Shown piece by piece: positions 15,269 to 21,965 of a DNA stretch of 21,965 bases. The position numbers and the translations under genes are program-made. The stretch comes from an uncultured Bacilli bacterium (GTDB lineage: Bacteria > Bacillota_I > Bacilli_A > RF39 > UBA660). Numbering within the stretch: the stretch's first letter is position 1; the number at the start of each line of letters is the position of its first letter. The notes under the pieces were generated by a model. That model was not told where the DNA came from and ran no database searches. It saw only the letters and a program-made list of their open reading frames with translations. Where the stretch lies: assembly GCA_944364705.1 (NCBI GenBank), contig CALVWH010000049.1, positions 1-21,965 on the forward strand. Reading direction: 5' to 3'.

Positions 15269-15747
15269 TAGATCCACCCCCCATAAACAGCTTTTGGATA
15301 AAGGTTTAACATACTCTCCCACTGAACAATAAACAAATCGGCAATTGGATAAACCATTTTTCCAGACTTCGTCTTACTTTGACTATTGGCGAATGTTTCA
15401 ATGAAAATGATTTTTGAACCAAATAGTTTTCCAATATAGCACATTGAAACTGCTGTATGGGTTCCAGTGGTAATAATGTATTTTGGTCTTATTTTTATAT
15501 AATAGTAAAAAGATTTTATGATGTTTAATCCAAAACGAAAAGGATATAAAAGAAAACTAATTGGTGTACTATAGCTTCCATAGATTAAATAAGAAATTCG
15601 TTTTTTATAAAATTTTTTTAATCCTTGATTTGATTTTGTTTTTTCGGTAATAATGTGATAATCATAACGATCGAAGATTTTTTTTAGTTGCATCATTTCA
15701 GAAAAATGACCACCCGTACTGGATATAAATAAAACTTTCTTTTTCAT
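15265..15747 (-). CDS. Alg14-like membrane-anchoring glycosyltransferase subunit (PssD/CpsF type)
   Basis: 160 residues matching the Alg14/PssD family: VLFISSTGGHFSEMMQL at the N-terminus (dinucleotide-fold-like loop), a hydrophobic or amphipathic middle (about 55-85), and ITTGTHTAVSMCYIGKLFGSKIIFIETFANSQ, ending at VYGGWIY. In yeast Alg14 and streptococcal Cps14F, this subunit binds the membrane and recruits or enhances the Alg13/Cps14G catalytic subunit. ATG at 15747 overlaps the stop of the upstream glycosyltransferase by 4 nt (ATGA), and its own stop TGA overlaps the TTG start of the Alg13-like gene. The C-terminal codons form a G6 run. Acceptor and sugar are not predictable from sequence. 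Confidence 0.92.
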   Translation of the reverse strand: MKKKVLFISSTGGHFSEMMQLKKIFDRYDYHIITEKTKSNQGLKKFYKKRISYLIYGSYSTPISFLLYPFRFGLNIIKSFYYYIKIRPKYIITTGTHTAVSMCYIGKLFGSKIIFIETFANSQSKTKSGKMVYPIADLFIVQWESMLNLYPKAVYGGWIY

Positions 15748-16523
15748 ACATCATTACTCTCTTCACTTTTACTATAAAACTTATTAATTTTTTTTGCAAA
15801 CCATTCTGGCCAAAACCGTTTAAAAATTTCTAAATCTTCTTTTGTTCTTCGATTTTCACTAATTGTTTTTGTAGTTTCTGACTCTTCATGTACTCTATGT
15901 CCCATCAAACATTTAGAAATAAATATAAAGTTGCCTTTTTCTTTTGATAATTTTTCCCATGCATGCCAATCAATATCACAAGTCATAGGATATTCAAAAA
16001 CAGGAAATTTAATCTTTTTTTTATGAAAAGTAACTGCTGGACAAGAAATCGCATTTCCAAACCGTAATACAAATCGTTTTGCCCATTTTTTTGAAGTTAA
16101 ACAAGAAATGCGCAAAGGAGTTAGTAGCATTCTTTTTATTTTTAAATTGGTATTGGTATATGTTTTTTTTAAGTTTCTAACTTCGTAATAATCGGTAAAT
16201 AAAATTAAAGCGTTTGGATTTTTTTTATAAGCATTTACGATTTCTTTGGAATAAGAAGGATCATAAATGTCATCTTGATGGGCAATCGTTACTAACGGTG
16301 TCTTTCCACATTTAATGGCAAAATCAAAATCACCTCCAATTGATGTATGTTTTCCAGTGATTACTTTTATATGATATTTTTTTGCTAACATTCTTATAAA
16401 TGCATTATCTGTGGTCGTTGCAAGCACAACTTCGCTTTTATATTCTTGATTTAATACAGATTGAATGCAAGTCTCTAGATATGGACTTTCTTTATATGCT
16501 AAAACAACAAACGTATGAATCAT
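15744..16523 (-). CDS. Glycosyltransferase family 2 protein
   Basis: 259 residues with a GT-A fold signature: TFVVLAYKESPYLETCIQSVLNQ at residues 4-26, then AHQDDIYDP (81-89), where Asp84/Asp85 form the metal/nucleotide-sugar site in place of a classic DxD. No membrane segments are evident, so it is likely cytoplasmic or peripheral. CDIDWHAWEKLSKE and the basic C-terminus resemble acceptor-side regions of capsule glycosyltransferases. The start overlaps the previous GT2 gene by 4 nt (ATGA), and its end overlaps the Alg14-like gene by 4 nt, indicating translational coupling. Donor sugar is unknown. Confidence 0.92.
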   Translation of the reverse strand: MIHTFVVLAYKESPYLETCIQSVLNQEYKSEVVLATTTDNAFIRMLAKKYHIKVITGKHTSIGGDFDFAIKCGKTPLVTIAHQDDIYDPSYSKEIVNAYKKNPNALILFTDYYEVRNLKKTYTNTNLKIKRMLLTPLRISCLTSKKWAKRFVLRFGNAISCPAVTFHKKKIKFPVFEYPMTCDIDWHAWEKLSKEKGNFIFISKCLMGHRVHEESETTKTISENRRTKEDLEIFKRFWPEWFAKKINKFYSKSEESNDV

Positions 16524-17491
16524 TCTTTCCCTCCTCTACAATAAATAAGTGAAAAAACAGAAAGAAGATGGCATTTTTCTAAAATGCGAAAAACAAAAAC
16601 GCTTAAACGATCTTTTAATGATTCGCCATTTAGCTTTTTTGAAAAAGAACTCATGATCGGAAAATTGTTATGTTTTTGGAGCGATTCTTTTAAAATTTTA
16701 TATTCTTTTACAAAATCTTTATGATAAGCATTTCTTCCAGAATATAACAAATACCACACACAATACTTATAAAAGAAATATTTGGTATATTCATCTTTTT
16801 CTTTAAAAAGATCATTCAGTTTATTTAATAGTCCAATTAAATTAATCTCTTTTTTTATTCCCTTTTGAATCGTATTTGATACACTTTTTTCATTATAATA
16901 CCAAACATAACCCATATAATCGATCACGGAAATTTTCGCTTTTAATGCAATAAAGTGCAAACTAAAATATACATCTTCACCGATTGGATAACTTAAAAAT
17001 TTTATTTGATTTTTTAATAAATATTGTCGTTTATAAATTTTAGCCCATGGAGCCATTAAAATATAACGAGACCAAAAAGTATCTTTTAAGCTTTTTTCTA
17101 ATAAAATTTTTCCACGAAAATTTTCTCTCCGATATCCCCCAATAACTATGTCACTTTTTTTCTCCTTTATTGCTTTAACAAAAGTTTCAACATAATCTTC
17201 ATCCATATAATCATCATTATCAACAAACATAATATATTTTCCAGTCGCTTTTAAAATCCCTAAATTTCTCGTTCTGGCTACACCTTCATTAGGCTTATCT
17301 ATAATAATAATTCTTTTATCGATTTTGGAAAGAAGATTCATATGTTCTAACGATGTATCTTTCGATCCATCGTTTATAAGAAGGATTTCTAAATTGACAT
17401 AAGATTGTTTTAAAATACTGGTAACACATCGATCAATGGTTTTTTCAGCATTATAAACAGGTACAATAATACTAACTTTTGACACATTCAT
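16520..17491 (-). CDS. Glycosyltransferase family 2 protein
   Basis: 323 residues. The N-terminal GT-A domain is textbook: VSIIVPVYNAEKTIDRCVTS (6-25), INDGSKDTS (39-47), NEGVARTRNLGI (68-79) and FVDNDDYM (89-96) with the DxD-type acidic cluster. The C-terminal third (about 210-323) is rich in Lys, Tyr and Phe and probably forms the acceptor side or touches the membrane. This is the common capsule or EPS glycosyltransferase type (WaaB/EpsJ-like). It adds one sugar to a lipid-linked repeat; which sugar cannot be read from sequence. The gene overlaps the end of the flippase gene by 20 nt, with AGAAAGGA before the ATG, and the next gene by 4 nt. Confidence 0.94.
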   Translation of the reverse strand: MNVSKVSIIVPVYNAEKTIDRCVTSILKQSYVNLEILLINDGSKDTSLEHMNLLSKIDKRIIIIDKPNEGVARTRNLGILKATGKYIMFVDNDDYMDEDYVETFVKAIKEKKSDIVIGGYRRENFRGKILLEKSLKDTFWSRYILMAPWAKIYKRQYLLKNQIKFLSYPIGEDVYFSLHFIALKAKISVIDYMGYVWYYNEKSVSNTIQKGIKKEINLIGLLNKLNDLFKEKDEYTKYFFYKYCVWYLLYSGRNAYHKDFVKEYKILKESLQKHNNFPIMSSFSKKLNGESLKDRLSVFVFRILEKCHLLSVFSLIYCRGGKE

Positions 17492-18713
17492 TTTCCTTTC
17501 TCTTTATATATGAATGAAATAAAATGAGATAAACAATTAAGGCAACAAACATCACAAAAAAGTATGAAAAGCTTGCGCCAACAATTTGCATTTTATCAAT
17601 CAAAACAAAATTTAGGGCAACAGAAAAAACCGAAAGAAAAAGATAAACGATAATTTGAGAGAATACACAACGAATTGCAACCAATAAATTATATAAAACA
17701 CTCACAATTCCATATAAGATAGCTCCTATTAAAATTATAAACAACGATGTTTGATATCCTTTTAATGAAATTCCATAAATAAATTCTAACACTGGAATTC
17801 CAATAACTCCTCCTATAATGGACAAAGAAATACCAATAATAAAAAGAACAAAACAAATTTGATAAACTTTTTTCTTAAATTCTTTATATTTTTTGTGATG
17901 ATATAATTGAAATAAATTCATCAAGAAAGGATGAAGAAAAAATTGACCAAGTAAAATCATAATCGTTGCTGGCATAATAATAATTCCCCATATTGTATTT
18001 AATTCATTTGTTAATTTCAAATCAATTATATATCTAGGAATATTAATTAATAATAAGGTTAAAAAGGTTAAACAAAAAGTTGGAAATCCCTCTTTAAAAA
18101 AAATAAGAATATGTTCCTTTTTAAATTTTTTGATTGAAATTTTGTTAATTTTTAAAATTTTCATATCATAAAATATCATAATGATAAGATAAGCAATTGT
18201 AATACAGGTAACAGAAAGAAATAAATTTTTTGACAATAAATTAACTATAAAAAATACCAATAAAATAAATATATTCTTAATAAAAAGAGAAAAGCCAACT
18301 TTATATAATTGATTTTTCTTTTGATAATAAGCATATAAAACCTCAGAAAAAGCTTCGAATGTTCTAAGTAGACATAAAATTATAATAATTAAAAGCTTAT
18401 ATGTATCATAGTGATTAACAAAAACAAAAAGAAAAGATATAACAAACATAAGAACACATGTAAGAATCTTACAAATCAAATAATCACTATCTGATAATTT
18501 TGATTGATCCGTTACTTGATAAACTCTACCAGAATATACACCGATAATATTAAATAATGTAGATATTGAAAAAGCAAATGTAAAAATTCCAGCAGCATCA
18601 ACACCATTAATTCGTGTAACAATAATCATTAGAAAAAGAGAATTAAAAGCATTAATACCAGTTCCTAAAGTATTCCAAAAAATGTTTTTTCTATCTAAAG
18701 AATGTTCATTCAT
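17472..18713 (-). CDS. Oligosaccharide flippase (Wzx-type, MOP superfamily)
   Basis: 413 residues from the chosen start, about twelve hydrophobic segments and few charged residues outside short loops: the polysaccharide biosynthesis/RfbX (MOP/MATE-like) architecture. The N-terminal KNIFWNTLGTGINAFNSLFLMIIVTRINGVDAAGIFTFAFS matches family members, which flip undecaprenyl-diphosphate-linked glycan units to the outer face. I prefer ATG 18713, inside the end of the DUF2304 gene and overlapping its stop by 8 nt. A GTG at 18728 would add five residues (MWVKK). It sits between two groups of glycosyltransferase genes in the same operon. The partner polymerase (Wzy) is not identified in the window. 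Confidence 0.92.
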   Translation of the reverse strand: MNEHSLDRKNIFWNTLGTGINAFNSLFLMIIVTRINGVDAAGIFTFAFSISTLFNIIGVYSGRVYQVTDQSKLSDSDYLICKILTCVLMFVISFLFVFVNHYDTYKLLIIIILCLLRTFEAFSEVLYAYYQKKNQLYKVGFSLFIKNIFILLVFFIVNLLSKNLFLSVTCITIAYLIIMIFYDMKILKINKISIKKFKKEHILIFFKEGFPTFCLTFLTLLLINIPRYIIDLKLTNELNTIWGIIIMPATIMILLGQFFLHPFLMNLFQLYHHKKYKEFKKKVYQICFVLFIIGISLSIIGGVIGIPVLEFIYGISLKGYQTSLFIILIGAILYGIVSVLYNLLVAIRCVFSQIIVYLFLSVFSVALNFVLIDKMQIVGASFSYFFVMFVALIVYLILFHSYIKRKENECVKS

Positions 18714-19044
18714 CTTTTTTACCCACACTTTTTAATAAAGATACTTCTTGAATTAATGTCTTTATTTTTACATTTTGACTAGAAACAATTACGGTTAAAG
18801 CAATCGTAACTAACATTAATAAACCTATCAATAAAGCAAATACTAAATTAGACCCTAGGGTAAATCCGAATAGTTTGGTAATATAATCTAAAAAACCAGG
18901 AACAATCGAGGCAATTAATAAAATAAATAAAGGGATTAACCATACAATAGCATATTTAATGGTAATTGATCTTTTTCTTAAGAAATTTATGATAATAATA
19001 ATAACAAAAAGCAAAAATAAGATGGACAGAATTTGTATATTCAT
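18706..19044 (-). CDS. DUF2304 family membrane protein
   Basis: 112 residues with three hydrophobic segments (about 3-22, 30-50, 67-88) and a short coiled-coil-like charged tail (NVKIKTLIQEVSLLKS). RKRSITIKYAIVWLI followed by a FLDYI...G...SNLVFALLIGLLM pattern matches DUF2304. Such proteins are typically encoded next to DPM1-like GT2 enzymes in polysaccharide clusters, as here (2 nt after the GT2 stop codon). A role as membrane partner of that enzyme is a guess from co-occurrence. It overlaps the flippase start by 8 nt. Confidence 0.9.
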   Translation of the reverse strand: MNIQILSILFLLFVIIIIINFLRKRSITIKYAIVWLIPLFILLIASIVPGFLDYITKLFGFTLGSNLVFALLIGLLMLVTIALTVIVSSQNVKIKTLIQEVSLLKSVGKKDE

Positions 19045-19046
19045 TT

Positions 19047-19748
19047 TTACTTCCTCCTAACTCCAACAATTAATACGGATAAAATGACGTTAATCATATA
19101 ATAGATATTTTTCCATGCACGAATACTAGAAACGCCAGTTTCTCGTTCATTCATACTTACTGGAACTTCTTGTACGATAAAATTCTGTTTTAAAATTTCC
19201 GTCGTTGACACTGGTTCAGGATATTCTAATGGATAGTCCTCAGCAAATTGACAAATAAGACTTCTATCCACTGCACGGAAACCACTTGTCGTATCATATA
19301 TTTTCTTTCCTGTTATGAGTTTTATAAAAAAAGAGATGACCTTTATACCAATTCTTCTTGCTGCACTAGATTTAAAGTCACTGCTCGTTTTATCAATAAA
19401 GCGTGAACCTATAACCATATTTGCTTCTTTTTTTAAAATGGGTTTAATCAATTTTGGTACATATTTAACATCGTGTTGTCCATCCCCATCAAATTGTATT
19501 GCGATGTCATAATTATGTTCTTTGGCATATTTATAACCGGTTTGAACGGCACCACCAATTCCTAAATTATGTATTAAATGAACACAAGGAATTTTATTTT
19601 TATCACAAATTGATCCAGTATTATCTTTTGATCCATCATTAATTACAATTACATCTAACGTAGAATCTTCTTTTTTTATTTTTTTATATACATTTAAAAT
19701 ATTATCTTGCTCATTATAGGCAGGAATAATTAAAAGAACTTTTTGCAT
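19047..19748 (-). CDS. GT2 glycosyltransferase, dolichol-phosphate mannose synthase-like
   Basis: 233 residues with the DPM/DPG synthase-type GT-A fold: VLLIIPAYNEQDNILNVY (4-21), VINDGSKDNT (35-44), HNLGIGGAVQTGYKYA (60-75), FDGDGQHD (86-93) with the DxD aspartates, VIGSRF, and TSGFRAVDR. Members transfer a sugar from a nucleotide donor to a polyprenyl phosphate, supplying lipid-linked monosaccharide for GT-C enzymes outside the membrane. Only one hydrophobic stretch occurs at the C-terminus (about 215-230). First gene of the polysaccharide operon, with its own promoter 18-48 nt upstream and ribosome binding site AGAGGTG. The adjacent DUF2304 gene fits the usual pairing. Sugar identity is unknown. 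Confidence 0.94.
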   Translation of the reverse strand: MQKVLLIIPAYNEQDNILNVYKKIKKEDSTLDVIVINDGSKDNTGSICDKNKIPCVHLIHNLGIGGAVQTGYKYAKEHNYDIAIQFDGDGQHDVKYVPKLIKPILKKEANMVIGSRFIDKTSSDFKSSAARRIGIKVISFFIKLITGKKIYDTTSGFRAVDRSLICQFAEDYPLEYPEPVSTTEILKQNFIVQEVPVSMNERETGVSSIRAWKNIYYMINVILSVLIVGVRRK

Positions 19749-19766
19749 ATCCTACACCTCTATTTC

Positions 19767-19796
19767 ATTATACAATAAATAAGTTGATAAAGTAAA
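19767..19796 (-). promoter_or_regulatory. Promoter of the polysaccharide operon
   Basis: The minus strand reads TTTACT (19796-19791), an 18-nt spacer and a perfect TATAAT (19772-19767). Transcription would start near 19760, about 12 nt before the ATG. A second isolated TATAAT at 19909-19904 lacks a -35. The stretch 19800-19935 is otherwise AT-rich DNA in which I see no gene. Confidence 0.6.
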
Positions 19797-19940
19797 GAAA
19801 ACATAAATAGTTTTATAAGGTTATCCATAAATTATTTGATATATGACATTTTTTTGAAATTTTTTATTAATTCAAAAATATAAAATCTAATAGAATATAA
19901 TTCATTATATAACAAACAAATTTTTTAATTTTAACATAAT

Positions 19941-19966
19941 AAAAGATGACTTTTTGGTCATCCTTT
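19941..19966 (-). terminator. Terminator after the 617-residue membrane protein (possibly bidirectional)
   Basis: A 10-bp stem (19966-19957 with 19950-19941, one G-U pair, containing GATGAC/GTCATC) with a six-base A-rich loop lies about 65 nt after the stop at 20031. On the minus strand it is followed by a broken T-rich stretch; on the plus strand by five T, so it could work both ways. No plus-strand gene uses it. Confidence 0.7.
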
Positions 19967-20030
19967 TTATATCTTGATAGTTCATATTTTTAGGTCAAGA
20001 ATAGGAATATAATTCTTTACTTTTTTTATA

Positions 20031-21884
20031 TTAATCAACTTTTTTTAAATTGATTTTTTGATTTTCTATCGAAAAGCGATATAAATTTCCTACTTTTATT
20101 TCATCACCAGTAAATACCTTTTGATATTCATCAATAAAAGCATCATCTAATTGTGCAAAATACAAATAATCATATTCTTTCATATATTCTAAAATATCAT
20201 CAAAATTACATTCATAATTTTCTTTTTCTTCTTCCGTAATCGGCCAACTAAAATGTTTTAAATTTGTAGAAATCGCACCACCATAATATTTTAATGTAAA
20301 TTGATAAGAGCCTTGACTATCTTGAGCAATCACAAAAACCTTTGCATTATCTTCCACTTTTGAATCCAAATAACTTCCTTGCCATTCATAACCATCTGGA
20401 ACATTTCTTACGATTTTAGGTTCTAAAAAAGTAAATGTATTGGTATTTAATATTAAACATAAGAAAACTAAAATATAAAGGTTATAATCCTTTTTTGTAT
20501 AAACAAAATAAATAAAATAAGCAATAAGAATAAGAATAATCACATAAGTCGGCATATATCGATTAAACGAAGCTAAACTTGGTCCTTCGGAAGGTCCAAA
20601 ACAAAAAACGTATAAGCAAAGCATAACGAATGCATATCCTATAGCTCCTAAAAGAAGACTAATTAGTAAACCATTTTTTATATATTTTGTTTTTTTACTA
20701 CATGTTTTAAAACTGAAATATACAAGAAATAAACCAAGAAAAACTGCAGGAATATAAGAAAGGCTTAAATTTCCTTTAACAATATTATATCCAAACAAAG
20801 AATGAATAAAATTCCAAAATGCTTGATTTTGAAATGGTTCACCATAAGTATTTTTTGCAATCGACAATAAATGTTTAAGATCTATGTCAGATAATTCAAA
20901 TTGCCCGATAATACCTAAAGAATCAATGTAATGATTCCAAAATATCCATAAAGAAAATGGAATAATAATTAAAGTAAAAATGCAACAAATAAGATGTTTG
21001 GTATGTTTTAAAGTCCACTTTTTCTTATAAACTTCATGAAAGAAAAACGAAAGAAAATAGAAAAATAAAATCATAAGATATAAACAAATTCCCATTTGTT
21101 TTGTAAGTAATAAAGTAGAACCAATACTAGCTAATAATAACAGTAACATTCTGGAAAAAATATCTTTCGAAGTGAAAATTAAAAACATACCTAATACGAC
21201 GAGCATGGACATTGTATAATCTGTATAAATTGTATTGATTACATTATGTGCATCAAAAAGTAAAATGCTCATATAAACAATTAAAATTGACGTTATTGTT
21301 GTAACAATAAAAGGAATTTTTTTATCGCTTTTAGATTTTTCAAAAATTGGAATCATCATACTAAAGTTAAAAATATGTAAAGCTTTTATCACATAAACTT
21401 CGTTATAATTTCCCAACAATTTACACCAAAACAATTCAAACAATTGAATAATTGGTGGATAATCTTTATGAACCATTAGGGTAGACAAATCAACAGAATA
21501 AAAACTATCTAATCGAACCATCTCTTTTACCATAACACCCCAATGAGAAAATTCATCCCAAGTACTAAAAGTTCGATTATAATCCAAAAGATAAATCATT
21601 CCATAAAGAATTAAAAAAGCAAAAAAACCTTTGGAAAAATAATTTTTTATACGATTTTTATCTTTTCGAAAAAGAAATAAAAATAGAAAAAAGGAACAAG
21701 AAAATAAAATACAAAAATAAAAACCAATAGAAAATGTAGAAAATAGAAATTGACTAAAAAATAAAAGAAAAGCTGTAAAAATCACAGTTAAAGGAAGGCA
21801 ATAACCAAATTTTTTTCTTAATAGAAAACTTAAACTTCCCGTAAATGCTAAAATATACAACAAAGGCAATAGAAATGCTATCAT
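20031..21884 (-). CDS. Multispanning membrane protein, probable GT-C-type glycosyltransferase
   Basis: 617 residues, about a dozen hydrophobic segments up to residue 485, then a soluble, probably extracellular C-terminal region (about 488-617). The first large loop carries STWDEFSHWG (107-116), with Asp110/Glu111 in the position of the acidic pair of GT-C transferases that use polyprenyl-phosphate sugars. Further GT-C-like features are HKDYPPIIQL (139-148), TDYTMSMLV and FNRYMPTYVI (440-449). I could not assign a named family; an O-antigen-ligase-like or Wzy-like protein is an alternative. The ATG overlaps the stop of the preceding gene (ATGA), and the ribosome binding site AAGGAAGGG lies inside that gene, so translation is coupled. 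A DPM1-like enzyme encoded just downstream could supply its lipid-linked sugar donor. Confidence 0.78.
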   Translation of the reverse strand: MIAFLLPLLYILAFTGSLSFLLRKKFGYCLPLTVIFTAFLLFFSQFLFSTFSIGFYFCILFSCSFFLFLFLFRKDKNRIKNYFSKGFFAFLILYGMIYLLDYNRTFSTWDEFSHWGVMVKEMVRLDSFYSVDLSTLMVHKDYPPIIQLFELFWCKLLGNYNEVYVIKALHIFNFSMMIPIFEKSKSDKKIPFIVTTITSILIVYMSILLFDAHNVINTIYTDYTMSMLVVLGMFLIFTSKDIFSRMLLLLLASIGSTLLLTKQMGICLYLMILFFYFLSFFFHEVYKKKWTLKHTKHLICCIFTLIIIPFSLWIFWNHYIDSLGIIGQFELSDIDLKHLLSIAKNTYGEPFQNQAFWNFIHSLFGYNIVKGNLSLSYIPAVFLGLFLVYFSFKTCSKKTKYIKNGLLISLLLGAIGYAFVMLCLYVFCFGPSEGPSLASFNRYMPTYVIILILIAYFIYFVYTKKDYNLYILVFLCLILNTNTFTFLEPKIVRNVPDGYEWQGSYLDSKVEDNAKVFVIAQDSQGSYQFTLKYYGGAISTNLKHFSWPITEEEKENYECNFDDILEYMKEYDYLYFAQLDDAFIDEYQKVFTGDEIKVGNLYRFSIENQKINLKKVD

Positions 21885-21965
21885 TCAATATCCCTTCCTT
21901 TTTTACCACAAACCATTACAAATAAAATCATAAAAATAGTAATTACTTGTATATACCATATATAT
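21881..21965 (-). CDS. C-terminal end of an unidentified membrane protein, partial
   Basis: Only the last 27 residues are in the window: an aromatic and hydrophobic segment (YIWYIQVITIFMILFVMVCG) followed by the positive tail KKGRDIE and stop TGA at 21881-21883. This is typical of a final transmembrane helix. The stop overlaps the ATG of the 617-residue ORF, which supports this as real coding sequence in the same operon. Nothing can be said about function. Confidence 0.6.
   Translation of the reverse strand, partial: YIWYIQVITIFMILFVMVCGKKGRDIE

Noticed and set aside
15078..15284. Minus-strand 68-residue frame in the Alg13/Alg14 junction
   Set aside because: It is out of frame within both recognised subunits and is composed mainly of Arg, Ser and Lys without family features.
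19898..19992. Possible 26-residue ORF on the minus strand starting ATG AAC TAT CAA in the large spacer
   Set aside because: It runs through the terminator hairpin, has no ribosome binding site and shows no recognisable features.
1..21965. Mycoplasma-type code (TGA = Trp), considered because of the AT-richness
   Set aside because: TGA acts as the stop at ATGA/TTGA overlaps (15265, 15744, 16520, 18706, 21881), and Trp positions in conserved proteins use TGG.
1..21965. CRISPR arrays, tRNA/rRNA genes, insertion sequences, phage or toxin-antitoxin genes
   Set aside because: No spaced direct repeats, cloverleaf-like segments, transposase or integrase motifs were seen on either strand.

Overview
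This is a low-GC Gram-positive-type (Firmicutes/Bacilli-like) chromosome window in which every supportable gene lies on the minus strand. Very AT-rich DNA, strong GGAGG-type ribosome binding sites, intrinsic terminators, a single-chain pyruvate:ferredoxin oxidoreductase, MurC and RNase J together suggest a fermentative, anaerobic, walled bacterium. The DUF6273-like surface protein suggests an uncultured gut Bacilli lineage, but that placement is a guess. TGA is used as a stop at several overlapping gene junctions and Trp is encoded by TGG, so the code is standard and not the Mycoplasma type.

Right to left (direction of transcription): 21965-20031 holds the tail of an unidentified membrane protein, then a 617-residue multispanning GT-C-like membrane protein translationally coupled to it. 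About 280 bp of AT-rich spacer with a terminator and a promoter follow. From 19748 to 12488 is a tightly packed surface-polysaccharide cluster: a dolichol-phosphate-mannose-synthase-like GT2, a DUF2304 membrane protein, a Wzx-type flippase, two GT2 glycosyltransferases, an Alg14/Alg13-type two-subunit glycosyltransferase, a membrane-anchored NodB-family polysaccharide deacetylase and an acyltransferase-3 protein. Most junctions overlap or are only a few bases apart. Together they would assemble sugars on a lipid carrier, flip the product and trim or acylate it. No initiating transferase or obvious polymerase is in the window.

A two-gene operon (12388-10044) encodes an anchored protein with two DUF6273-like modules and a membrane-anchored phosphodiester glycosidase (NAGPA family). 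From 10003 to 1 lies a housekeeping block: mutS plus a small membrane protein, an RNase J-family protein whose metal-binding residues are largely lost (RNase J2-like), pyruvate:ferredoxin oxidoreductase, murC and the start of an ABC transporter ATPase running off the left edge.

The most unusual features are extreme compaction and the degenerate RNase J. Several stop codons lie inside the gene's own terminator hairpin, and the U-tract runs almost directly into the extended -10 (TGnTATAAT) promoter of the next gene. Predicted 5' leaders are only about 10-30 nt. There is also a G6 run at the Alg14/Alg13 junction where a -1 slip would fuse the two subunits. I found no tRNA, rRNA, CRISPR, insertion sequence, phage or clear defence system.
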